DNA from: Rhizaria sp. SCN 62-66
Lineage: Eukaryota > Rhizaria, unplaced
Reading direction: 5' to 3'
Length of the DNA stretch: 60,797 bases
NCBI GenBank assembly: GCA_001724265.1
Contig: MEDY01000155.1
Coordinates: 1 to 60,797 of the forward strand
Under the pieces are notes generated by a model. It saw only the letters and a program-made list of their open reading frames with translations. It ran no database searches and was not told the origin of the DNA. Each line of letters begins with the position of its first letter. The first letter of the stretch is position 1. The translations under genes and the position numbers were made by a program. Positions 31,062 to 41,834 of the stretch are shown in pieces.

Positions 31062-32103
31062 ACCGCCTACACGACACAAAACCGCGTCAAAGCTTGTATA
31101 TGAACTCTATCTTACCGCATTGTGCGTCTAGTGTGAGTCGTGTGTCCAATTGACGTAGTTTAGTGAGGACGACACCCCTTTATTTAACGCTCTCCCAACA
31201 GTCACCCCACCTCTGACCCCACTGTCCAGTGGCCATATTTCGCACTGCAACTCAACATCAAGCTCTGTTGAACAGCGTAGTGGCACGGCTGCCCGTGTAG
31301 CCGGTCTACAACGTCCACCCAAGCTCGTCCGTGATCGAGTACGCGTAATTTGAGCTCCCTGGACGCAGGGTCGGACTTAAGTCCTTTTGTAAGTGCACCT
31401 AAAATGCATCTTTATGCAGATATTATTGCCATAACTTTTTCAACAGTTGTAATACATAGAGCAATCGCAACTTTCCCGCTTCCGTCAACGTCTTGTGCTT
31501 GCTACATCTTTCTTGCAGTTTTGATAATACCTTAGCCGACGACAAAGTGTTTCAGGCGTAAAAATAATGGATCGAACATTTTAAAGATTTGGGATGTACA
31601 ACTTGCAAATATGCTCAACCTAGGAAAATGAAATAATAATTAAGTATTAGAATCATTTTTATTTATTATTCTACGTATACATGTCATAAAACACACAATG
31701 ACGCACATGTACCGCGTTTCTCCAAAAAACAGCAGTCGTGACTGGGCGCCGTTGAATAGGCCAACAAAATTTCAACTTGCCTTGGTTTTCACAATATAGA
31801 AACAGAGCCCGGCGACACATAGTGAAAATAGATGCAGTTAGCCACCGTGAACTCAAACAACTTGAAAATAGGACAGAACAATCACAAGACACGCAATCAG
31901 CAAAGTACCCATGACATGACGCAACAAACTAAAGTAACACATTAGGGGAGAGTGCCACAGTGTTTCAATTTCATAACAGTACAAGCAACACTCAAAATAT
32001 CAGCAAACCAACACACAGTAAACTGAACGCTAAGAGCAGCTAGTTCAACAACAAGGGCACATACTCACTTACCACAGGTAAGAAAAGCTTACTCAAAGCT
32101 TAC
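31062..32103. other. AT-rich convergent spacer
   Basis: 1042 bp between the stop codons of the small membrane gene and the large type I protein. The AT-rich central part contains only short ORFs without codon bias. Presumed 3' UTRs; nothing else recognised. Confidence 0.5.
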
Positions 32104-35100
32104 TCACACTGTCTCTGCCTCTAAGGCGGCAGCATTGTCGCTCTCGAACTCGGTGTACTTGGTCTTCTTGCGGTACACGACGGACGAGACGCCGAAAAGC
32201 ACGGCCGCTCCAAGCACCGAGGCCGTGACGATGAGCGCGATCCACGCCGCGTCGTTGTCGGGGTTTTCCTCCTCGATGACGACGCTATTGGGGTCAGAGC
32301 CGAAGGTGACGTTGCCGGGAACGGTGACGCCGACGCCGCCCGAGCCGCCGCCACCGTGTAGCGGGGACGTGAGGTCGATGACCAGCGAGCGCAAGATCTC
32401 GGCCACCTCGAGCGCGTTAGGCCGCTCGCCCACGTTGGGATTCGGCGCCACGCGGATGGTGAAGGCGCCGTTGTCGCCGCCGATGAAGGCGATCTGCGTC
32501 AGGCGGTCGCACTGGTCCAGCGCGGCCAGCGGCGTGTATTGGCACGCCACAGTCATGATGTGCAGCTCCACGGCGGCCTTGAGTGCGGCGTCGGACAGCA
32601 GCGCGTCGGTGGCGCCGATGACGCGGAACGTCACGCGCGCGGCCTTGCGGTCCTGCCGCTGGAGCTCGGCATCGCGCTCGGCCGCTGTGGCTACCACGGT
32701 AAAGCGCGGCGAGATGGCGTCGGCGTAGGCCGCCGAAAGCGACTGCGCGCGCAGGGTGAACACGCCGAGCGTCGCCGTGTGCGGCTCGAGGAACGTCAGC
32801 GTGCCCGCGACCGAGACGGCCGTGTTGCTGGCTGGGTCCAGCACGGCGCCCGCGGTGCCCGCCGCGCCGCTGACGCCGTCGGCCGAAAGCAGCGACGCTG
32901 AGACAGAGGCTAGCGGGTCCTTGAGCCCCGTGACCATGTTGTCGGCCTCGCACGCGACGGGGAAGACCTCGTTGGCGGCGAGCAGGTACGGGGCCACGAC
33001 GAAGCGCAAGCGCGCGAGCGCCGTCAGGGGCAGTACGTCGAAGGGACCGATGCGGATCGAGTCGAGCCCAGGGTATGACACGATGAGTGCAATGCCGCTC
33101 GCGACAGTGTCGAAGATGACGTTGGTGAACTCGGCCTTGCCGGCGGCAACGGACACCACGAGCGTGCCGGCGAGCGCGGCGCCAGAGGGGGTGCCCGTCG
33201 CCGCGGGGTCGATGCTCACGGTCACCTTGCCCTTAGTCGCGGGCTTGCCGAACTGGTCCGTGAGCGCGAGCACGATGGTTGGCGCCAGCGCGACGCCTGC
33301 GATGGCAAAGTTGGGCGACTGCACGAGCGTCATCGTGACCGCCCAGCCGGCGAGGGAGAAGTTGTCGCCCGTATCGATCTTGATCAAGGCGTTGGTGGCC
33401 GAGGTGACCGTAAGCGGCTCGCCCGTCTCGTAGTCGGGCGCGGCGGGATTAGTGAACTTGTCGCACGTAACGAGCGTGATGGCGCCCACTAGGGCCGGGA
33501 TCGCGTTGACCTCCGTGGCGTCAAGAATCATCGCAATCTGACTGGCGCTCGAGTCGACGTGCGCGGCCGTGGTGGTGAAGCCGGTCGAGGGCTGCGACAC
33601 GACGCAAACCATCGTCGTGCCCACCGTTGGCGCGGGAAAGTACGCCGCCGTCGCTGGGAGCGAGATGTTAAGCCGCCCCAGCTGGGGGACGCGGTTGACG
33701 AAGCCGTCGACGTGGAACGTGACGTTGGTCGCCGCGTTGGCCGCGTAGTCGGTCAGCGTGACGAGCGCGTAAAACTCTCCCAGCACGGCCGGGTCGACCG
33801 GCGCGACCGTGGCCGTGGTCGTGCTCGACACGACGTTTTTGGTCTCGGTCACCAGTGAGAGCGTGGCGGAGGCCGTGCCCGCGGACTGCGCCAGCGGGCG
33901 CACGTTGGTCACGACTAGGTGCAGCGTGGACCGCGCGGGGATCGAGGTCGTGTCGGCAAACCAGAAGTAGGCCTCGTTGCCCAGCGTCGACACGTCAACG
34001 GCGCCCGGCGTGGCAAGCGCGACGGTGGTGTTGTCCGACACGGTGATGGTGTAGGTCGACTCGCCGCCGAAGTCGAACGTCCAGTCCGTCGGCAGCTTGA
34101 CGTAGATACCCATGAAGGTGTAGACGTTGATGGGCATGCCGCCGACATTAATGGCAAGCGTGCCGCTGGTGCCGGCGAGCGAGGGCGTGTGCTGGATCGT
34201 CTTGACGACGTCGCCGAGCTGGCCCGCCACGATGGGCGTGATGGTCGCCGACGCTGTCGCGAGCTCGTCGAACGGGCGAGGCGCCGACGAGTTGTAGGTG
34301 CTGAGAATGAACTCGACCGTGGTGCCCGGGTCCGTGGGCGTGATGGGCAGCTGAACGTCGGTGCACACAATCGACAGCACGGCCGTCTCGGGAAACGCGT
34401 CCACGCCGTCCGTGCAGTCGCGGTTGCAGATGTAGAAACTGGGGAACGTGATGATCGAGCCGCCGGCGAAGGGCATGTTGTCGGCGTAGTAAGAGCACAC
34501 GGTGGTGTCGGTGATGCCGACGGAGCCGAAGAGGCCCGGGTTGAGGCGGAACGCGCCGAAGGTGTCGGGCGAGTACATGGGCGCGACGGTGATGTTCATT
34601 GTCGAGAGCGCGCCGGGGACGGGGTTGTCCAGCTCCACCGAGGCCAGGCGCGAGCCGAAGGGGCCGAGCGTGCCGCCCACGACAGTCACCGTGTCGATCG
34701 TGTACACAGCCGGACCAGACAGCAGCACCAGCGACGCCGCCTGCAGAGGTCAAGGGAAGGGAAGCGAAGATGAGAGGACATTTGTGTGAAAAAGTGATAA
34801 ATTACGAAATTACGAGTTTCTTATTCAATGATGAGATCGTGCACATAGTTATCAAATATTTCGTTGATTTTTTGCAATTATTGAGCATTATAAAGATATT
34901 TCGCATTGTTTTCGCATTGTTTCCGTACCTGTCCGGTGGGGCTGGGATCGTAGACTGTGGGCACGGTGACGCCCGGGCAGAGGAACATGATGTCCGTGCT
35001 GCCGTCGTCGATCGCGTCGCGCAGCGTGATAGTGACGGTGAGCCCGCCGATCTTGGCCGCCGTAACTGCGTCGCCGTCGCCGGGCAGACGCGTGTTACTG

Positions 35101-36866
35101 GGCTTGAGGTATGCGTCGCAGGCAGTGGCGCTGATAGAGCCCAGTTGCCACGACGTAGGCAGCGTGAAGGAAAAGACACCACCCGCGGGGACGACAACGG
35201 GGAGCTCCATGTGGAACTCGCAGTTAGACGCGGGGGACCCGTACTCAGGTGTCGTCGAAATGATCGAAGTCGGCACGGAGCCTACAACGGTCGGCGGCCA
35301 CGACAGGTCTCCTTGCGCGACCGCGGCGCCGTCGGGGATCGTAATCTGCACCACGCTCTCCTGCTGCGGCGACGACGGCAGAACGTAGCTAGGCCCGTTG
35401 ACGTTGTTGCACGTGAGCGTGACCGTGGCGCCCGCGGCGATGGCGGTGCCCGCGTTGGCGCCGACCCAAACCGAGGAGTACATGATGTCGCTTCTGTAAG
35501 TAACTGTCGACGCCGCGCCGGTGATGTTGCAGAGCGTGGAGCCGTCGGCGGGGGTCATGAAGCCCTCTGCGAGCTGCACGCGGACGAATCCGCCCGCCGT
35601 GACGCCGCCGGCCGGAGCGGTGAAGGTCACCACGATAGTGGTACGCGCGCCGGACGCGGGCGCGCCGTCGGGGTATGAAACCACGGCGCCGGTGATGGCC
35701 GTGGCGGTGACCGGGGACACGGAGAGCGGGACGCTCGCGGCGACGGTCTTGGCCACGCCAGCCGAGTTGAAGTACTGGACGCCGACGCGCGAGTCCGTCA
35801 TGAGGCCGCGGATCACGACGCCGGTGCAGTACAGCTTGTAGTTGGCGTCGCTAAACGTGGACGCGAGGCTCTGGACGTAGGGGCTGTTCTGGCCGTACGT
35901 CAGCGCCAGTTGGAGCACGAACTGGCTCTTGACCGTGGCGACAGTGACCAAGCCCGGAGCCGCCGCGCCGGTGACCGTGGCGGACTCGGCGCAGTTCGCG
36001 GCGCTGCCGACGCAGACGGCGCAGTCGACGGCGCCCGCGGTCGGCGCCCAGCCCAGCGCGGGCGGCAGCGTGAGCGTGAGGAGGTCGCCCGGGAACATCC
36101 ACGTGCGCAGCGCGGAACCGGCCGCGTCGGCCCAGCCGCGGATCTCGAGCGCGCCCACGTCGTTGAGCGAGAGCGGACCGGGCGCGGGCACGAGCGCCCC
36201 CGCGGCGCGCGCCGTCTGGAAGGCGCCAACGGAGTAGCCCTCGTCGGCGAAGTCGGTGCCGAGCGCGATGGCGCCGAGGCTGCGGACCTCCTCGTAGACT
36301 ATGCCGCCGGCGAGGGTGATGATGGCGAAGGTGACGTTGTAGGCCGACGCGGGGTACGACGGCAGCGCAAGCCCGCGGATGAGCATCGTGGCCAAGGGCG
36401 CGGCGCCGGAGATGTAGGTCTGGATGAGCGTGATAGGCTCCGTCAGCGGGGTCGGCGCGCCGGGCTGGCCTAGCTTCGCGGGGTCGTTGATGCGGCACTC
36501 GGAGGGCGGCACGATGTCGGTGTTCTCGCCATTGCAGACGATCTTAGAAAGCGTGAGCACGGAGGAGTTAACGGTGAACTGCGTGCCCGTGGGGATGATG
36601 GTCGGGTGCAGCCAGGAGCCGGCGGGCAGGGTGATTTTGACGGCGGCGTCGTTGGAGGTCGCGGCGGGCAGGAGACCGAAGTTGAACTCCAGCGTCGTGA
36701 CGTCCGAGTTGGTCGTGATGGCCGACAAGGTCGGGGACGTAACCGACAAGGTGGAAAACGCCGAGGCCGCGGAGACCGGCTGGGGCGCCAGCGTCACGGC
36801 TGCGGTGAACAGCAGCAGCGCCACAGCGGTGGCTGCCCAGGAGAGGAGCTGGGCGGGGACACCCAT
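32104..36866 (-). CDS. Large type I cell-surface protein with repeated beta-sandwich-like modules
   Basis: Two exons, 36866-34929 and 34740-32104, give 1524 residues. ATG 36864-36866 begins a signal peptide (MGVPAQLLSWAATAVALLLF...PVSAA). The ectodomain contains repeated modules of about 150 residues built around Thr/Val-rich strands and KITLPAGSW, FSFTLPTSW and IYVKLPTDW motifs with scattered Cys. A later part (TIVLALTDQFGKPATKGKVT, then AGKAEFTNVIFDTVASG) resembles bacterial-type Ig-like or invasin repeats. Near the C-terminus there is one membrane helix (AAWIALIVTASVLGAAVLFG) and a short cytoplasmic tail with KYTEFESDN. The intron is 188 bp, donor GTACGG, acceptor TGCAG. Ends in TGA. Adhesion or a structural surface role is inferred from architecture only. 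Confidence 0.72.
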
Positions 36867-37705
36867 GGTTCGCGCTCGGTGTCCGCAGTTCTGACAAGCT
36901 TGGGGTCGGGGCCGCGGGGAACGGGCGAGCAACAAGGGCTGCCCGTGGGAGCGCGAGTCAGGTTGAGTTCGGAAAGAAGGGCGAGTGCAGGTTAGAGTTC
37001 GAGTTGAGAGATGGCAGTTGAAATGCAGTGAGAGGGGTTTAAACGGTTCTGGTGCCGTTGTGCGGGTATACCGAACTGTCTGTAGATGTAACAATACATC
37101 GCACGTAATTACAATAAAACAAATCATCAAACATGTTTTTATGCGGCAATTACGATCAAATGAGCCACATCACAATCGTTTCTGCACCTCTCAAAGATAG
37201 TAGTCAGTGAGATTTTTCGGAACCCTCCTGCTCGGGTAACGACGGCAGTCGGCGCCACTGGGAGCTGAGTCGCATGGGCAGCGTTTTCTTTGTGCATTCT
37301 ATAGGGCGGACCTCCGTAAAGATGATCTGCAAGTAAGTGTTCATGGCAGTCCAGCTTGGTGGCAAACTGATGGTAAACTCGAATTTCCATCGAAGGTCTT
37401 CTTTGGAGCCCAATTCACGGCTTCATTCTGTTTCGCTCGTTTCGTGACGGAGCGCGCTAAGCCGCACTTTGTGAGGTTCATACGTGTCAGTTCATGAACT
37501 TTTCACATCAAACACATGATTGCGCTATTTTATATACGAAAAAACACATGGAAAACTTGGTATTGTCTCTGCTGACGCTCGTAGCATACCTTAAAAACCA
37601 AATTTACCTCGCTCATATTCTACCCTTGCTCCTCTTGCTCTCGCTCTCCCTGCGCTATGCATCGCCCCGCCGCCTTCCACCTTCTAACCAGCTTTTCAGC
37701 AGCAG
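36867..37705. promoter_or_regulatory. Divergent spacer between surface protein and EF-hand gene
   Basis: 839 bp between two divergent start codons. It is moderately GC-rich near each gene and AT-rich in the middle. It presumably holds both promoters. The minus-strand ORFs at about 37139-37413 lack codon bias and were not called. Confidence 0.35.
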
Positions 37706-38386
37706 ATGGCTTCGCAGATTAGCCGCAGCAGCACCAACCGCGGTCAGGCGCCCCAAGTCTCTGCCACCGCACGCCTCTCCATGCGCTCCGTACGTTGACC
37801 CCATAATACGAGTTTGAAGCAGGATCTCTGTTGTCTGTATCTCTTTCCCTGAAACTCATTCACTTTAACTCTGTCATATTGCTCACTGCTTCCGTTTTCT
37901 TTGCGTGCACAGACGTCGAGCAACGCCTTCAAGCGCCCGATCGAGATCAACGTGCTGATGGACTTCTCCCCCGCCGACCTCAACTCACTCACCGCCGACG
38001 AGCTCATCAGCATCTTCAAGCACTACGACCGCAAAGACGCGGGCCACCTCACAGTGCGCTCCCCCGAGCTGGAGCGCCTCGCGCGTCACGTCGTGGAGCG
38101 CATCGAGACGACGTTCACGGACGACTACACGCGCGACATGGCCAACGCGAACGAGGCGCAGATCGCGGCGGCGCTGGAGCGCGAGCGCGTGTACCTTATG
38201 CCCGGCGCCGGCAAGGACCGTGAGCGCAACGAACGCGACATGGTGCAGTACATGATCAAGGGGCTCGACCTCAACAAGGACGGCCGCATCACCACGCAGG
38301 AGTTCTCCATCGCTTGGTCAGAGTGCATGGCGAAGCTCTTCGTGTCGCGCTCCAGCAAGGGCAGCAAGGGTTGCACCATCCTCTAA
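37706..38386 (+). CDS. EF-hand protein with a C-terminal prenylation (CaaX) motif
   Basis: Two exons, 37706-37789 and 37913-38386, give 185 residues. The second Ca2+ loop is canonical (DLNKDGRITTQE: D1, N3, D5, G6, E12). The first (DRKDAGHLTVRS) is degenerate, with Ser at position 12, and probably does not bind Ca2+. The C-terminus SSKGSKGCTIL ends in CTIL, a CaaX box whose final Leu favours geranylgeranylation, preceded by Lys residues that would help membrane attachment. A Ca2+-responsive, membrane-tethered sensor is inferred. The intron is 123 bp, donor GTACGT, acceptor ACAG. Ends in TAA. I do not recognise a specific orthologue. Confidence 0.82.
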
Positions 38387-39472
38387 GCACCCTCTTACCG
38401 CGACCGCTCTCGCGCTCAGCTCGCGCACTACTACCAATCACCATCTATACTTCGGCTAAGCATGGGCTTGAGGGGTCAGCCTACTACGTAACGGTTACGT
38501 ACTGACTCCCGACTCCTTGCGCCTGCCACCACAGACTGATAGCCAACAAAGTATTTTTCTATCGCTGTGGTTTCTTTTGTTTTTGTCTTTTGTTTTACGG
38601 TTCAGTTTTGTTTCGTTTTGTCATTACCACCTTTTTCTTTTCTCAAATCATCAACAATTTCGTTTTGCGTGTCTCTTTTGACTTCCGCACTTTGTCCTCG
38701 CACAGCTTTCTCACTGCTGCTGCGACTACCGCTGCTGCTGCTCTTGCCGCTGCCGCCGACAGCTGCTGACAACACCCGTCTTGGCCTCCGCCCTGTCTGT
38801 TTGCCCCGCCCCTTAATCCCTCCCCGACGATACTTCGCAACGACGACAAACAACTTCATCTTTCTGGCAACGCAATCTCTCTCTGCCTGCACTTTTTCAT
38901 TTGTTTTAAATGCCGTCGAAGACATCTGCCCACTGAGTCCGCCCGCTGTGCACTCCGAGCTCTGGCTCGTGCTGCGTCACTTGACACGGCCAACGCCCGT
39001 CAGCAACCACTGGAGACGTGTCGGCGTGGCAACTCAGTCAGGCCAGGGTTCCCACACTCTCCTCCTACCACTTCTCAGCAGTCACAATCCTCGTCACACT
39101 CCAGTCAAAGTCACACCGACTGCAGTTCGCAGTCTCCCCAATCTAAAATCCCCTCCTTTAAAAATGTATTTTCTTCTACCTAACCTACAATCCGCCCCAG
39201 CGAAGATTTCATTTCCTTCCCTCAACTGCTTTATACTGATTCCGCACTTTGCTGCGTTTTTTATTTTATTTTTTCCTGTTCATTTTTCTTGTCATCCATC
39301 AACGTTCATCATGTAAAATCAGACAGGCTGTGGCCAATGACAACGACATCGAACCTGTATGCGAACAATACAGTGACCACGGATGGTCATGATGTGTTTT
39401 TCCAGCACAACGCTTCGAAACGTCGCGCTTCATTATATTAGCCTCCGCTGTGTGAAATTTCATGCGATATAG

Positions 39473-39670
39473 GCGTGCGTGTACTGTCTGTCCGTGCTTA
39501 CGTGTGTTGTTTTGTGTGAACTACATGTGCGTGTGTCTTTGCACGCATGTGTGTGCAAAAATATGTCGATTAGCGCACACCTTTTTATGTGTCAGTTTCT
39601 TTTCGCGAATGTGTCAAGGTGTGTTCTGAGTCTCTTTTTATCTGCCCCGTGTGTGCTTGTGTGGCGCACG
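39473..39670. repeat. TG-rich low-complexity patch
   Basis: Irregular TGTG and GCGTGTG-rich stretch inside the T-rich block. Not a clean tandem repeat. Confidence 0.4.
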
Positions 39671-40460
39671 TTTGAGTTTTGTACTCTATCATTGTGAAAG
39701 CTTTGTTTGAGTTCTTTACTTTTGTTTCATATGCGTGCTCTATCTTTTTAGAGGTACTTACGCGTGTATTTTTCAACATTCACGTCACTGGTCTACACCT
39801 TTTTTCACAACAATTGCATTCGCACACTCACACATGCCATCTTTGTTGCTATGACTGTTGCTGTAAAGGACTATTTGTATTGCTCATGCTCGTCACTGTT
39901 TTTGTCTTGGTCTCTATCTTTGCCTCCGTCGTAAGATTCATCAACGTGTGATCTCTTTGTTTCTGTTTCTTAAGTCTTAACACAAGCGCCGACCCCGCTC
40001 TTGTTTCTTGAGACTATGGTGAGGATTACCACAACCACTCTACTACTCATTATGAATACTACTAAATTGGCATTGCCGCAAAACGTTAACAACACTTTGG
40101 TGACTCGTTGGTCATGACGTATTTTTTCTATGTCGTGTCTGTGTTGTGGCTTGCACCATAGCAACAAGTCTATCCAAGTTGTTTATATTTCAGACTGCGG
40201 TTTTTCGTTTTTCTTGTCATTCATTTTGTTTTCGTCTTTTTTTTTTTGTTTTTGTTTGCTTTTGACTCACTAACAAAATCAATATCACATCACATCAACA
40301 TTGCTTGCCTCTCTCTGTCAGTCTCCACTGCTGCTGTGGGCTCATTGTCGCTGCTCACAGTCAGTGGTACTTGCTCTATGTGAGTGCAGGTACGCCATGT
40401 TTGCATCCGACTTGGAATTTTACAACAACGCAGTAACACTCGCAACACACTCACTTTTAA

Positions 40461-40500
40461 CAGTCACACAGTCACAATCACACAGTCACGCAGTCACGCA
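40461..40500. repeat. Short imperfect CAGTCACA tandem repeat
   Basis: Four to five imperfect copies of an 8-11 bp unit containing CAGTCAC. Confidence 0.5.
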
Positions 40501-41834
40501 GCCCCCAGATGAGAAAAGAGACACGCGTGGATGCACTCTCACACTTCCAGCCACACACCTTCAGCAGCAGTCATCTTAACACATATATTTGCATGCTCTT
40601 TTATTTTCATTTTTATCAACTTCGCCACAGGGCGCTCGTTTTACCTCTATTGTTTCCCTTCATTTTGACTTTTGTCTCTTTATGTTTCGATCCTGCTTGT
40701 TTCGGTCTTGACTTCTCTGTCGTACTCCGTCCGTTCTCACAGTTTTCGTATTTTCATGATGCTTTCAACAATAGTCGAGGCACGCCATTGTCGTTTTGTT
40801 TTGACAGTTGATGACCACATTCTGAAGGCCAAGACAGTATCAACATACGCAGTCTTTTGGTGATATTCCTCGTTTTTATTTTTTGTCTTTCATCTTTGTT
40901 TTGTGTAATTGTTCTGTTTACTTGTTGTTTTTTTGTCCCTTTGTTTTATATTTTTGACCTGTCTATATGTTTCTATGTTCTACTGTTAATTTTTTTTTTC
41001 TTTCGCATGTCACCGCCCGCCACTGTCACGGTTGAATTGTCAACACAGCCATCAACCACACCCGCTGCCACGGTCGCTCTTGTTATAACGGCCGCGACTA
41101 TGCTCACAGGGAGGTGGTTGATGTCACTGACTGACTGTGAAGTGACGTGAGTGGACGACTGACAAATCAGCACTGTCGCGCATTTGTAACGCTCTTTACA
41201 CCATAAGCTTAACACAGTACAATACACAATTAACGTTCGTGTCTACTGGACATAAGAATAACACAAACGACAAGGCTTTGCCATCAAGTTCTCCACGTCT
41301 TTCATGTTATACTGGGTGAACGCGTAGTTGTGCTTGATCGTGGTGAAACCGGCTTGTGAGACAATAGTTAATGGTGATCTGCGGTTGCTGTTGTTGCATG
41401 CTATGTCATCAATATTATGGACATTCTTTCATGTAATTTCCTTTTCACACGTCTGAGGTCATTGCATTTCTAACCTAACTCGCATCTTCCTTTTCTCTGA
41501 GCTGGTCGTTACAGATTTGTGCAATTTTTTGATTTGTGGTGGAAACAAGCCAACGAGAGAATATTTTTCAGATCGATTTCCTCCGTGTATACTCGACAAA
41601 GCAAAATGTTAACCATTTAATGCATACTAGTAAAATTTTTCATAAATATTTTCCTTTTAACACTCCACATAAATTGTACTTATATGTCTTACAAACTGAC
41701 ACTTTGAAACCCATCACAAACAGTGTATCTTTCGCAACTCCAGTTCGCTCCCTACCAGAGCTGCGTGTCGCACAACGAAGCAGTAAAGACCTTACTAATC
41801 AGCTCTGCAAAGAATAACACATTTTACACCGCGT

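Larger units (their letters stand above)
38387..41834. other. 3.4-kb T-rich, gene-free block
   Basis: The longest stretch without a gene. The plus strand is strongly T-rich and pyrimidine-rich for most of its length, with long runs of T and many TTTTGT words. It contains a TG-rich patch (about 39473-39670) and a CAGTCACA-type patch (about 40461-40500). ORFs here, such as 38567-39316, encode Phe/Leu/Ser-rich sequence with no codon bias. It may hold a long 3' UTR, a noncoding transcript or a structural element, but I recognise nothing specific. Confidence 0.55.

Noticed and set aside
38567-39316. Plus-strand ORF of 249 codons rich in Phe, Leu, Ser and Pro
   Set aside because: It follows from T- and C-rich DNA. 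There is no G/C-ending codon bias and no domain.
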